DNA from: Rhizobium mongolense USDA 1844
Lineage (GTDB): Bacteria > Pseudomonadota > Alphaproteobacteria > Rhizobiales > Rhizobiaceae
Assembly (NCBI RefSeq): GCF_000419765.1
Contig: NZ_ATTQ01000008.1
Location: 1-64,000 of the forward strand
Direction of reading: 5' to 3'
Length of the DNA stretch: 64,000 nt
A program made the position numbers and the translations under genes. Below, in pieces: positions 25,036-32,485 of the stretch. The notes under the pieces are model-generated. The model saw only the letters and a list, made by a program, of their open reading frames with translations, was not told the DNA's origin and did no database searches. The number at the start of each line of letters is the position of its first letter. Positions within the stretch are counted from its first letter, which is position 1.

Positions 25036-25062
25036 TGCAATAAAATTGCACAGATCTGCAAT
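25036..25062. promoter_or_regulatory. Candidate Lrp-type operator (three TGCAAT half-sites)
   Basis: TGCAATAAAATTGCA (25036-25050) is a perfect 6-3-6 inverted repeat; a further TGCAAT follows at 25057-25062. The cluster is in the divergent space between the Lrp-family regulator (start 25006) and the membrane protein (start 25127), where an autoregulatory site is expected. Confidence 0.55.
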
Positions 25063-25126
25063 CTTTGACCACAAATTCGAAGCGGTCGGGGCTAGCAGAT
25101 TGAGGCTATTGTACCGGAGGTCTCGT

Positions 25127-26104
25127 ATGCCGTTCTTGATGCCCATTTTACGCAAAACCCGCGAAACACTCGAAATTTACTGGGTGCTTGTCCGGATCAT
25201 GGTTCCCATCACGCTGCTGACGGAGTTGTTGGCGAGGATGGGCGTGATCAAGGCCGTGGCGCCCGCGTTTGCGCCTGTCATGGACCTGGTTGGCCTGCCC
25301 CCGGAATTTGGGCTGGCCTGGCTGACGGGAATGCTCGTCGGAATATGGGGCGCCATCCCGCTCATTTTCACGCTGGTTCCCACATCCTCGCTGAGCGTGG
25401 CGGACATCACGGTTTTCTCGGCACTCATCCTATTCGCGCATGGCCTGCCGATTGAGCAGAAGATCATTCAGAAGGCGGGACCGGGGATGATTGCAACGAC
25501 GCTGCTGCGCATCTTGGGCGGCTTGCTCTACGCCTTTCTTCTGCATCATGTTCTGGTGGCCACGGGGTGGTTGTCGGCTCCCGCCAACCCGACCTGGATC
25601 CCGATGAGTGCCACGGTCGGTTGGGCCGAGTACTTCCGTGCTCTCGGCGAGACCATGATCTGGATGCTTGCAATCCTTGTCGTTCTGTCCTGGAGCCTTG
25701 AGCTCCTGCGCGCGACCGGGCTGCTGAAACTGATGATGAAGGCTCTGTCGCCCATATTACGCCTTGCCGGCATCCGCGGCGAAGCAGAGCAGCTCACAGC
25801 CGTCGGATTGTTCCTAGGGATTTCCTACGGTGCCGGTCTTCTGATCCGCGAGGCGCGGTCGGGCGCAATATCACCCCGCCAGGTCTTTCTGTCATGCGTG
25901 TTCATGGGCTTTGCACATAGCGTGATTGAGGACACGATCTTGGTGATCTCGCTTGGCGCTGATGTCTATGGCGTTCTTGGAGGTCGTCTGGCCTTCGCCG
26001 CAGCGGCAACCGCATCGATTGGCGCTCTGCTTGGCCGCCTGTCTGATGAGACATTCTTTGCGCAAATATTCCGGCTGCCACACGCCCAGTCAGAAGGCGG
26101 CTAA
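25127..26104 (+). CDS. Nucleoside-recognition (Gate) domain membrane protein
   Basis: 325 residues from ATG 25127 with GGAGG 6 bases before; an in-frame extension upstream overlaps the operator. About eight to nine transmembrane helices, with two Gate-type segments (GMLVGIWGAIPLIFTLVPTS near 70-90 and GLFLGISYGAGLLIREARSG near 235-255). The domain is shared with concentrative nucleoside transporters and with spore/ferrous-iron transport proteins. The substrate is unknown; control by an Lrp-family regulator suggests an amino acid or related nitrogen compound. Confidence 0.82.
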   Translation: MPFLMPILRKTRETLEIYWVLVRIMVPITLLTELLARMGVIKAVAPAFAPVMDLVGLPPEFGLAWLTGMLVGIWGAIPLIFTLVPTSSLSVADITVFSALILFAHGLPIEQKIIQKAGPGMIATTLLRILGGLLYAFLLHHVLVATGWLSAPANPTWIPMSATVGWAEYFRALGETMIWMLAILVVLSWSLELLRATGLLKLMMKALSPILRLAGIRGEAEQLTAVGLFLGISYGAGLLIREARSGAISPRQVFLSCVFMGFAHSVIEDTILVISLGADVYGVLGGRLAFAAAATASIGALLGRLSDETFFAQIFRLPHAQSEGG

Positions 26105-26203
26105 GCTATTGCCTGCAGCGACTGCTTTGGGGCCGCAAGCAGACATGTCGCTTTGGCGGTGTGCTAGTTGCGGCGCTTCGATGGGTGTAGACTGCCGACA
26201 CTA

Positions 26204-26219
26204 TTGCATGTTCATGCAA
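26204..26219. promoter_or_regulatory. Perfect inverted repeat just before the cyclase-TPR gene
   Basis: TTGCATGTTCATGCAA is a perfect 7-2-7 palindrome ending 7 bases before the start codon at 26227 and touching the ribosome-binding site (AAGG at 26218-26221). It may be an operator or a translation-blocking RNA hairpin. Confidence 0.45.
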
Positions 26220-26226
26220 GGCAACG

Positions 26227-28158
26227 ATGATGAGTACCCCCGCGCTCGACCGGAAGCTGCTCGCGATCCTAGCGGCGGATATGGTAGGCTACTCGAAGGC
26301 GATGGAGGCGGATGAGGCCGGCACCATCAAGCGACTGAGGGCCATCCGCGCCGACCTGATCAATCCCGCCATCTCCCAACGCCATGGCACCGTTATCAAG
26401 CTGATGGGCGACGGCGCGCTCGTCGCCTTCGACAGCGTGGTTGATGCGGTTGCCTGCGCCGCGGAGTTTCAAAATACCGTGGCGGCGCGCAACGCCGAGC
26501 TACCGGAGCCTGAGCGCATCGTATTCCGCGTCGGGATCAATCTGGGCGATGTGGCGTTGGTGGATGGCGATGTGTATGGGGATGGGGTGAATGTCGCCGC
26601 GCGGCTGGAGCATTTGGCCGAGCCCGGCGGCGTGATGGTGTCGGGGACGGCATACGACCATCTCCAGGGCAAACTCGACTGGCCGCTCGATTTCGCCGGC
26701 GAGCAGCACGTCAAGAACATCAGCCGCCCAGTGCGGATGTATCGGCTGAGACTCGACGGCAAACGGGCGCGTCGCCCGCTTCTCGGAATGATACCGCGCT
26801 GGGCCGAGACGGCTGCGGCGGCGATCGTGGCGCTTGCTCTGGCGGGCGGCGGGGTCTGGTGGTTCTTGCAGCCCGAACCTTTGAGCGGCAAACCGTCGGT
26901 GGCGGTGCTGCCCTTCGACAATTATGGCGGCGACGAGGCTAGCGGGCGTCTGGCCGATGGCCTGACTGAGGACATCATCACCGACCTCGCGCGGTTTCCC
27001 GAATTCGAGGTGGTGGCGCGGAATTCGACGGAAGTTTATAAAGGCAAGCCGGTGGATGCCCGCCAGGTCGCAAGTGCGCTCCGTGTCGGCTTTGTACTAC
27101 AAGGTTCGATCCAGCGGCAGAGTGGCCGGGTACGGATCACAGCGCAGTTGATCGATGCAAAAACCGGCCACCAGTTTTGGTCGGAGAATTGGGACCGGCC
27201 CGCTGAGGACGTGTTCGCCGTTCAGACCGAAATCGCAGAGCAGGTCGCCAACCGCCTCGGCGGCGGGGTGGGACTGATTCAAGAAGCCGGGCGTGCTGCA
27301 GCCAAACGTAAACGGCCCGAAAACCTGAATGCCTATGATTACTATCTGCTCGGGTCCGAGAATATTGAAAAGCTCACCAAAGCCGATGCGGAGGAGGCCG
27401 TCACGTTTCTCAACCGCGCCGTCGAGCTGGACCCGGGGCTGGCACGGGCCTGGGTAGAACTTTACCATGCTCATGATCTATTGGGTGTGTTTGGTGTCAA
27501 TCCCGAGAGCAACCGCAAGTCGGCTGCCGATGTGGCCGAACGCGCGGTGCGGCTCGATCCGAGCGACGCTGAAGCACACGCGGTGTTTGGTATGAGCCTT
27601 GCTAATAAGGGCGACATGGGCCGCGCCAAGTCTGAGCTGGACACGGCCGTTCGTCTAGCTCCGGGTTCGTCCGAAATCCTGACTTTCTATACCGGCTTTG
27701 CAGCACGCTTCGGTGAACCCGAACGCGGCGCTCAAATGGTCGACCAGGTAATGAGACTCGACCCGAACTATCCGATGTGGACGTCCAACTTCTTCTCACC
27801 TGCCTATTTTATGGCGGGCCGGTATGAGGACGCGGTGAAGATGCTGGAGCGCATGACGCCTAACAACTACCAAAAGTGGAATTGGGTGGTGCGTAGCAGC
27901 TCCCTCGCGGCACTGGGTCGAACCGATGAGGCGAATGCTTCGGTTATAGAAGCTCTCAGACATCACCCGGACCTGACTGTCGAGAGCATGATCAATGAAC
28001 CCGGCCTGAGCACAATGGAGCGTAGTCGGTTCATAGAGACAATGCCGCTAGCTGGCTTCCCGGCGTGCGCCAAGCCCGAGGCGCTGGCGAAACTCGCCAA
28101 ACCTGTGCGACTGCCGGAATGCGAAGCGGGGACGGTGAAACCGCTCGTGCAGCCATAG
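26227..28158 (+). CDS. Class III adenylate/guanylate cyclase with TolB-like and TPR domains
   Basis: 643 residues (ATG 26227 or 26230). The N-terminal cyclase domain (about 10-175) keeps the two metal aspartates D18 (LAADMVGYS) and D62 (LMGDGALVAF) and the transition-state pair N122/R126 (GVNVAARLE), so it should be active. One transmembrane helix follows (about 195-215), then a TolB/FlgO-like domain starting SVAVLPFDN (about 225-355) and a series of TPR helices (about 370-600). This cyclase-TPR layout is strongly expanded in rhizobia. Ligand and physiological role are unknown. Confidence 0.9.
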   Translation: MMSTPALDRKLLAILAADMVGYSKAMEADEAGTIKRLRAIRADLINPAISQRHGTVIKLMGDGALVAFDSVVDAVACAAEFQNTVAARNAELPEPERIVFRVGINLGDVALVDGDVYGDGVNVAARLEHLAEPGGVMVSGTAYDHLQGKLDWPLDFAGEQHVKNISRPVRMYRLRLDGKRARRPLLGMIPRWAETAAAAIVALALAGGGVWWFLQPEPLSGKPSVAVLPFDNYGGDEASGRLADGLTEDIITDLARFPEFEVVARNSTEVYKGKPVDARQVASALRVGFVLQGSIQRQSGRVRITAQLIDAKTGHQFWSENWDRPAEDVFAVQTEIAEQVANRLGGGVGLIQEAGRAAAKRKRPENLNAYDYYLLGSENIEKLTKADAEEAVTFLNRAVELDPGLARAWVELYHAHDLLGVFGVNPESNRKSAADVAERAVRLDPSDAEAHAVFGMSLANKGDMGRAKSELDTAVRLAPGSSEILTFYTGFAARFGEPERGAQMVDQVMRLDPNYPMWTSNFFSPAYFMAGRYEDAVKMLERMTPNNYQKWNWVVRSSSLAALGRTDEANASVIEALRHHPDLTVESMINEPGLSTMERSRFIETMPLAGFPACAKPEALAKLAKPVRLPECEAGTVKPLVQP

Positions 28159-28241
28159 AACAGCTACGACCACGCCGAAAGCTCGATGCATAACAGACCT
28201 TCCAGCAGAAACCCGGCCGGAAGCGAGGTAAGACCCCTTAA

Positions 28242-28407
28242 CGCGGCAAGGACTCGTCTAAGACAGGTCAAAGGCGAGCCCAAGCCAGGAGTACCAAGGG
28301 GATGACCCCATGGCACTTGGGATCACGCAGTTTCAGTAGCTGTGGAAGCCCGAAACGTGTGACCTTAATAAACGCCCAGCGGAAGGGAAGGTTCCCTGCG
28401 ATCGGCC
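28242..28407. repeat. Repeat unit B, copy 2
   Basis: Partner of 22260-22433 on the same strand. Both small hairpins are preserved: GGGG-ATGA-CCCC around 28300 and GGGAA-GG-TTCCC around 28388. It directly follows the cyclase-TPR gene by about 80 bases. No coding frame is shared with the other copy. Confidence 0.7.
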
Positions 28408-28514
28408 AGAGACGAAAAATCCTCTCCCGCGGAAATCTACGACAATCTACGAATATCTTCAGAGACCGGCGCATCCTAGCATCACCGTGCGCCGGCGAAC
28501 GGCCGATAACCGCG

Positions 28515-28665
28515 GCTGAGGGGGAACCTTCTTGGCCGGGGCAACGTGGAAATAGCCCCGGCCTAAGATCTCGAAGTCGTTAATGGGCGCAACCGTCCTG
28601 ATGAGGGCGATGGGGCCTGCGCGCTTCGCTTCAACGCGAGCCTTTTCGTACCGCGCGACAGGGGC
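28515..28665. repeat. Repeat unit C, copy 1: GGCCGGGGC hairpin element
   Basis: Recurs at 29480-29660. Shared blocks are CTTGGCCGGGG, AACGTG, AATAGCCCC, GAAGTCGTT, ATGGCG or ATGGGCG, TTCAACGCGAGCC and CGCGACAGGG. In this copy GGCCGGGGC (28534-28542) pairs perfectly with GCCCCGGCC (28555-28563) around a 12-base loop. No protein is shared between the copies. Confidence 0.7.
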
Positions 28666-28698
28666 TCTGCTCCGGCTTATCCCACCATGCACTAATAG

Positions 28699-29013
28699 AA
28701 TGACAGACAGCAAAAGAGAGCAAATTGGTTAAAACGGCTTAGGCCGTCGTGCCGTGGGTGGAGGCGCCGGGTTCTCCGGAAGCCTAATGCCTCTCTCTCA
28801 GGGCATCGACAATCTCCATAGCGGTAGCTTCATCAAGGCGTCTTAGCGGCAGAGCTCCAGCAATGACAGCGACCTTGTGCGTCTGCGTATCGACAATCGA
28901 CCAGCTGCCATCCCCGTCGCGTCTGGCGTAATACTGCGGGCGTATATTCACGTCGACCTCTGCTTCTCGGCGTTGCTCGCAAGTAGCTGTTCCGAGATGT
29001 CTTCTTTCGCGGC
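28699..29013. repeat. Repeat unit A, copy 2 (truncated)
   Basis: Homologous to 21724-22190 and 29691-30180 from AATGACAGAC through the second cassette gene and a few bases of the first one (AGTAGCTGTTCC..TGTCTTC), then similarity ends. The first cassette gene has been lost. Confidence 0.75.
28784..28951 (-). pseudogene. Truncated cassette gene 2, copy 2
   Basis: A 55-codon frame from GTG 28951 keeps the family core (YYARRDGDGSWSIVDTQTHK) but ends at a TAG after DALRERH, where the full copies continue for another 15 or so residues. The translation partner upstream is gone. It may still be expressed as a short protein, but the loss of both the tail and the partner suggests decay. Confidence 0.55.
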
Positions 29014-29093
29014 AAGGACGAAAGGTCTTTGACCTTTGACGAAGGTGGATTGGGGGAATAGCGGGCCCGGGGCGGGCCCGCAGTGCCTTCAAG

Positions 29094-29381
29094 TTATTCG
29101 ATGACCTCGATCACCGCGCGGGTCTTCGGATTGACGAGCACGCGCTTTTTGTTGACGACCACATACCCGTAATCGGGCTGATCGGGGACCGTGTGGATCT
29201 CGACCGTGTCAGGAAGCGCCGTACCGATTGCAACATCACCTTCAAACGTGACCGATGGCGTTTGCTGCTCAATAACGTAGGTTCTGACCTCGCCGGGAAC
29301 GGTGACCGTCGTTGTCTGCGCGACCGCCACTCCCCCGAGCGACAGAAACAGCGATACGGCAGAGATGACCAATTTTTTCAT
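29094..29381 (-). CDS. DUF1236-family secreted protein
   Basis: 95 residues with a signal peptide (about 1-21, ends VAVAQ) and a short domain typical of DUF1236: VRTYVIEQQTPSVTFEGDVA, then LPDTVEIHTVP and YGYVVVNKKRVLVNPKTRAV. A GGGAGG site lies 6 bases before ATG 29381. The domain, usually one or more copies in rhizobial periplasmic proteins, has no known function. The gene is intact, in contrast to its decayed surroundings. Confidence 0.88.
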   Translation of the reverse strand: MKKLVISAVSLFLSLGGVAVAQTTTVTVPGEVRTYVIEQQTPSVTFEGDVAIGTALPDTVEIHTVPDQPDYGYVVVNKKRVLVNPKTRAVIEVIE

Positions 29382-29479
29382 GTTATCCTCCCAGGATATT
29401 CAGTGTGCCGGTCAAACGCTACCGATAGGATATAGTTCCTCCGCTGCACGGAATGAGTGCGGCACGACGCCACCCTGTG

Positions 29480-29660
29480 TTTCGGCCGCGCTCCTTGGCC
29501 GGGGTAACGTGTGAATAGCCCCCGGCCTTAGCGTCCTAAGCTGAATCTGGAAGTCGTTGATGGCGATCTGACTAATGAGTACGATGCGGCCCGCGCGCAT
29601 CGGTTCAACGCGAGCCCTCGCACCACGCGACAGGGTGACAGGGTGACAGGGTGACAGGGA
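29480..29660. repeat. Repeat unit C, copy 2, with an 8-bp tandem repeat at its end
   Basis: Partner of 28515-28665. The hairpin is kept: GGCCGGGG (29496-29503) against CCCCGGCC near 29520-29527, with a slightly larger loop. At 29629-29660 the block CGACAGGG is expanded to four consecutive copies of GACAGGGT (the last ending in A), whereas copy 1 has one; this is a simple-sequence expansion by slippage. Confidence 0.7.
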
Positions 29661-29730
29661 GCTAGCTCTGCTCCTGCCACGCGCCAGTAGAATGACAGAC
29701 CTTAAAAAGGAGCAAAGTAGCTAAAATGAC

Positions 29731-29952
29731 TTAGACCGTCCCCCGCGCGCTTTCGGCGGAGATGCCGGGTTCTCCGGAACGCGAATGCCTCTTAAGGGCA
29801 TCGATAATCTCCATGGCGGTGGATTCATCAAGGCGTCTCAGCGGCAGAGTTTCAGCAATGACAGCGACCTTGTGCGTCTGTGTATCGACGATCGACCAGC
29901 TGCCGTCCCCGTCGCGTCTGGCGTGATACTGCGGGCATGTTCGAATAATCAC
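29731..29952 (-). CDS. Small hypothetical protein, cassette gene 2, copy 3 (73 aa)
   Basis: Paralogue of the 72-residue protein at 21766-21984. The core HARRDGDGSWSIVDTQTHK and VAVIAETLPLRRLDESTAME is nearly identical, while the Ser/Glu-rich tail differs. It begins 2 bases after the stop of its partner gene, so the pair is still in operon arrangement although the 4-base overlap is lost. Function unknown. Confidence 0.65.
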   Translation of the reverse strand: MIIRTCPQYHARRDGDGSWSIVDTQTHKVAVIAETLPLRRLDESTAMEIIDALKRHSRSGEPGISAESARGTV

Positions 29953-29954
29953 GT

Positions 29955-30176
29955 CTACCTCTGTTTCTCTGCAATGCTCACGAGTAGCTGTTCCAAGCTG
30001 TCTTCGTTCGTAACGCCGTGCTGATAGAAATAGATGATCTGGGTTGCGAGCTCGTCGCAGGCGTCGTCAGCCGTTATGTGCCCGGTCGCGCAGATATGAT
30101 CGAAAGCTCTTTTGCAGATCACAATATCTTCGTTCTGCATTGGTGCATCGTTCGCAGCGAAATCATCTCTGGTCAT
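29955..30176 (-). CDS. Small hypothetical protein, cassette gene 1, copy 3 (73 aa)
   Basis: Paralogue of 21981-22187. Helical segments VICKRAFDHICATGHI, ATQIIYFYQHGVTNEDSL and EQLLVSIAEKQ align without gaps to copy 1; the N-terminus is five residues longer. Most differences are conservative, which argues that both proteins have been maintained. Function unknown. Confidence 0.65.
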   Translation of the reverse strand: MTRDDFAANDAPMQNEDIVICKRAFDHICATGHITADDACDELATQIIYFYQHGVTNEDSLEQLLVSIAEKQR

Positions 30177-30196
30177 GGTTCAACACTCCCCAAGAA

Positions 30197-30252
30197 GATG
30201 GTTTAGTTTCGAAGATCGATCCTGAACGCGGGATGAAGAGTAAATCGGTTAC
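30197..30252. repeat. 56-bp repeat, copy 2
   Basis: Matches 22784-22839 at 53 of 56 positions on the same strand. It begins 20 bases upstream of the cassette gene at 30176, in the place where the cassette promoter would be expected. Confidence 0.75.
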
Positions 30253-30391
30253 CGTCCATGCAGCGATTGTCAATCGCGGACTCCCATTGCCTTTGAGGGT
30301 ATCGGGCGTACACTGCCCATGCCGGCCCCGATTAACGGCTGAGACCGGTTGGGAGATTATACGTGCTCTTGCCATCACGGAGGAGCACGAG

Positions 30392-30622
30392 ATGTCTCTT
30401 CAAGATTTACTTCCCCTCGATGAAAACCAGATCGACACGGTCACCACGGTTGTTCACCAGTGGTGCAAATTTCATCGTGTTCCGATAGAGAGCGGTCGTG
30501 GCCGCGTGGCGATGACGACCGCCGTTAGTCTCGCAATTGGTGGCGAGCATTCGTCCCAAGCGCTCGCTGAAGCCCTCGGCCGCTCTATGCGGATCGAGCA
30601 GTTCAAGCGGCCGGTAGAATAG
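30392..30622 (+). CDS. Hypothetical protein (76 aa)
   Basis: ATG 30392 has GGAGGA about 8 bases upstream. The 76-residue product is predicted helical: a short N-terminal segment (LLPLDENQIDTVTTVVHQWC), a middle with VAMTTAVSLAIGG and a final amphipathic helix (SSQALAEALGRSMRIEQF). No membrane segment, signal or known motif. The frame is open upstream without a better start. It reads like a normal soluble protein and is probably real; function unknown. Confidence 0.6.
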   Translation: MSLQDLLPLDENQIDTVTTVVHQWCKFHRVPIESGRGRVAMTTAVSLAIGGEHSSQALAEALGRSMRIEQFKRPVE

Positions 30623-30679
30623 TACCTCCGCTGATTTCGCGGTGAATATTTGCGCATTGCGTGATTTAACTCGTGTGGC

Positions 30680-30777
30680 AAAGCCCCTGGTATGCCTCTT
30701 ACAAAGGCCTGCGCGATAAAGAGAACCGAGGCCAGATTTATGTGCTGGAGGAAAAGAACTCTTCAAATACCCTTTGA
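30680..30777 (+). pseudogene. 3' fragment of a second LigD-type ligase gene
   Basis: The bases from about 30680 encode ASYKGLRDKENRGQIYVLEE in frame up to a TGA at 30775-30777, matching the last residues of the ligase at 23139-24182 (ASYKGLRDKEDDATIYVLDK). DNA similarity continues beyond the stop (CCTTTGA, then CAAA.TGAATCGG). Nothing of the rest of the gene is present. Confidence 0.75.
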
Positions 30778-30915
30778 GGTTACTTCAAACCTCAAACTGA
30801 ATCGGCGGAAAATTCCGGAACCTCGTGTCAAAATTCCGATTTTTCGCGGCGGGCTACACTCGAGGCGCCGGAATTCGGCGTCCTCGAAATTATCTCTACT
30901 TGTCAATGAATTGAC

Positions 30916-30992
30916 TGGTAGCGGAGGAGGGATTTGAACCCCCGACACAAGGATTATGATTCCTCTGCTCTGACCTACTGAGCTACTCCGCC
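30916..30992 (-). tRNA. tRNA-Met (CAT anticodon), elongator type
   Basis: Minus strand, 77 bases including an encoded CCA. Acceptor stem GGCGGAG/CTCCGCT, anticodon stem GAGGA/TCCTT with loop ATCATAA (anticodon CAT), T arm GGGGG-TTCAAAT-CCCTC. The D arm is GCTC..GAGC. The overall sequence is that of the alphaproteobacterial elongator methionine tRNA rather than the initiator, which would start with CGCGG. Confidence 0.93.
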
Positions 30993-31083
30993 ACTGGTCA
31001 ACGATGCCGTTCGCGAAGCGACGGCTCGTGGGATGAGCGGCTTATAAGGTGCGGTCCCGCTTGGTGTCAAGCAGGTGACATCA

Positions 31084-31114
31084 AGAAAACGGCGAGCTTT
31101 GTTGCACGCCGTTT
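31084..31114 (-). terminator. Terminator of mnmA
   Basis: On the minus strand AAACGGCG and CGCCGTTT form an 8-bp stem followed by TTCTT, beginning 11 bases after the mnmA stop codon. Confidence 0.8.
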
Positions 31115-31124
31115 CGCGTGCGGT

Positions 31125-32324
31125 TCAGGCGGCGACGGGTCTGGAAAGCAGGGCCTTCAGCGAGGCTTCGGCCGCCGGCTCGCGCTCTGAACGCTCGACA
31201 AACCCGCCGCCAAAGACGCGGGCGTCATCGCCTGGCGCCGAATAGAGCGCGCAGGCCTGGCCGGGCGCCACGCCAGCTTCGCCGACGGTCAGGTCAACAT
31301 AGATGCCGTGCTCATCGGCACGAAGAACGGCCGGTGTCGGCGCCCGGGTAGAGCGAACCTTCGCGTAGCAGGCAAAACCTTCGCCGGACGCAGCTTCGGC
31401 AAGCGGTTCGTCGCCGAGCCAGTTGACGTCGCGAAGATAGACGCGGTGTGTCTCCAGCGCTTCCTTGGGGCCGACAATGACACGGCGGGAGCGCGCATCG
31501 AGAAAGACGACATAGAGTGGCTCGCCAGTCGCAACGCCGATGCCGCGGCGCTGGCCGATCGTATAATGAAGGATGCCGTCATGGTTGCCGAGCACGCGGC
31601 CGTCGAGATGCACGATCTCGCCCGCCAGCGCCGAGTTCGGCTTCAGCTTGGTGATGATATCGGAATATTTGCCCTGCGGCACGAAACAGATGTCCTGGCT
31701 GTCGGCCTTCTTGGCAACGACGAGCCCCATCTCTTCGGCAAGCCTGCGGGTCTCGGCCTTCGGCAACCCGCCGAGCGGGAAGCGCAGATAGTCGATCTGC
31801 TCCTGGGTGGTTGCAAACAGGAAATAGCTCTGGTCACGATCGGCATCGGCCGGGCGGTAAAGCGCGCGGCGGCCGGGGTTGCCGGATGACGGATTCGGGC
31901 GCGAACGGATGTAATGGCCGGTCGCCAGCGCATCGGCGCCGAGTTCCTTGGCGGTCGCCAGAAGATCGGCGAACTTGACGGTCTGATTGCAGGACACGCA
32001 AGGGATCGGCGTTTCGCCGGCGACATAGCTTTCCATGAAGGGATTGATGACAGTGTCGCGGAAGCGCTTCTCGTAATCGAGCACGTAATGCGGAATGCCG
32101 AGCGTTTCGCAGACACGGCGCGCGTCGTCGATGTCCTGCCCGGCGCAGCAGGAGCCGGCGCGGTGAACGGCCGCGCCATGGTCGTAAAGCTGCAGCGTGA
32201 TACCGAGCACATCGTAGCCCTGGCGCTTCAAAATGCCGGCAACGACGGAGCTGTCGACGCCGCCCGACATGGCGACGACAACGCGCGTATCTTCCGGCTT
32301 CTTGTCAAAATCCAGTGTGTTCAC
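31125..32324 (-). CDS. mnmA: tRNA-specific 2-thiouridylase MnmA
   Basis: 399 residues from GTG 32324 ([12 protein letters not shown]), which matches the usual N-terminus of rhizobial MnmA; the frame stays open for 200 codons upstream but that part lies over the channel gene on the same strand and is not coding. ATP-pyrophosphatase P-loop SGGVDSS, first catalytic Cys in [12 protein letters not shown], second Cys in [12 protein letters not shown], and the C-terminal beta-barrel domain (about 290-390). The enzyme thiolates U34 of Lys, Glu and Gln tRNAs. A tRNA gene follows downstream on the same strand. Confidence 0.95.
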   Translation of the reverse strand: MNTLDFDKKPEDTRVVVAMSGGVDSSVVAGILKRQGYDVLGITLQLYDHGAAVHRAGSCCAGQDIDDARRVCETLGIPHYVLDYEKRFRDTVINPFMESYVAGETPIPCVSCNQTVKFADLLATAKELGADALATGHYIRSRPNPSSGNPGRRALYRPADADRDQSYFLFATTQEQIDYLRFPLGGLPKAETRRLAEEMGLVVAKKADSQDICFVPQGKYSDIITKLKPNSALAGEIVHLDGRVLGNHDGILHYTIGQRRGIGVATGEPLYVVFLDARSRRVIVGPKEALETHRVYLRDVNWLGDEPLAEAASGEGFACYAKVRSTRAPTPAVLRADEHGIYVDLTVGEAGVAPGQACALYSAPGDDARVFGGGFVERSEREPAAEASLKALLSRPVAA

Positions 32325-32485
32325 GAGTGCTGCCAGTTCAGTGCTTGTTTCGCCCCGCCGTTTGCCCTGCAAATGCGGCGGATTTCCTGCTCTTCCGGCA
32401 GGCTCGTTCGCCGGGCTTTCGTGGCCGTGGATATAGAAAGGATTGCGGCTTCGCGCAAGAGGCGGGGATTTGCAGCCACGTCGCG

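Larger units (their letters stand above)
29691..30180. repeat. Repeat unit A: two-gene cassette, copy 3 (complete)
   Basis: Same order as copy 1 at 21724-22190: AATGACAGAC leader, AAAATGACTTAG block, gene 2 and gene 1 on the minus strand. Both genes are intact here. Confidence 0.8.

Noticed and set aside
29629..29660. Four 8-bp tandem repeats considered as a CRISPR or replication iteron array
   Set aside because: Units are contiguous without spacers and occur once; simple slippage within repeat unit C explains them.
30763..30948. Minus-strand frame with a GVQIPPPLP-like start
   Set aside because: It runs into the tRNA-Met gene and its N-terminus is simply the translated tRNA 3' end, a well-known false gene pattern.
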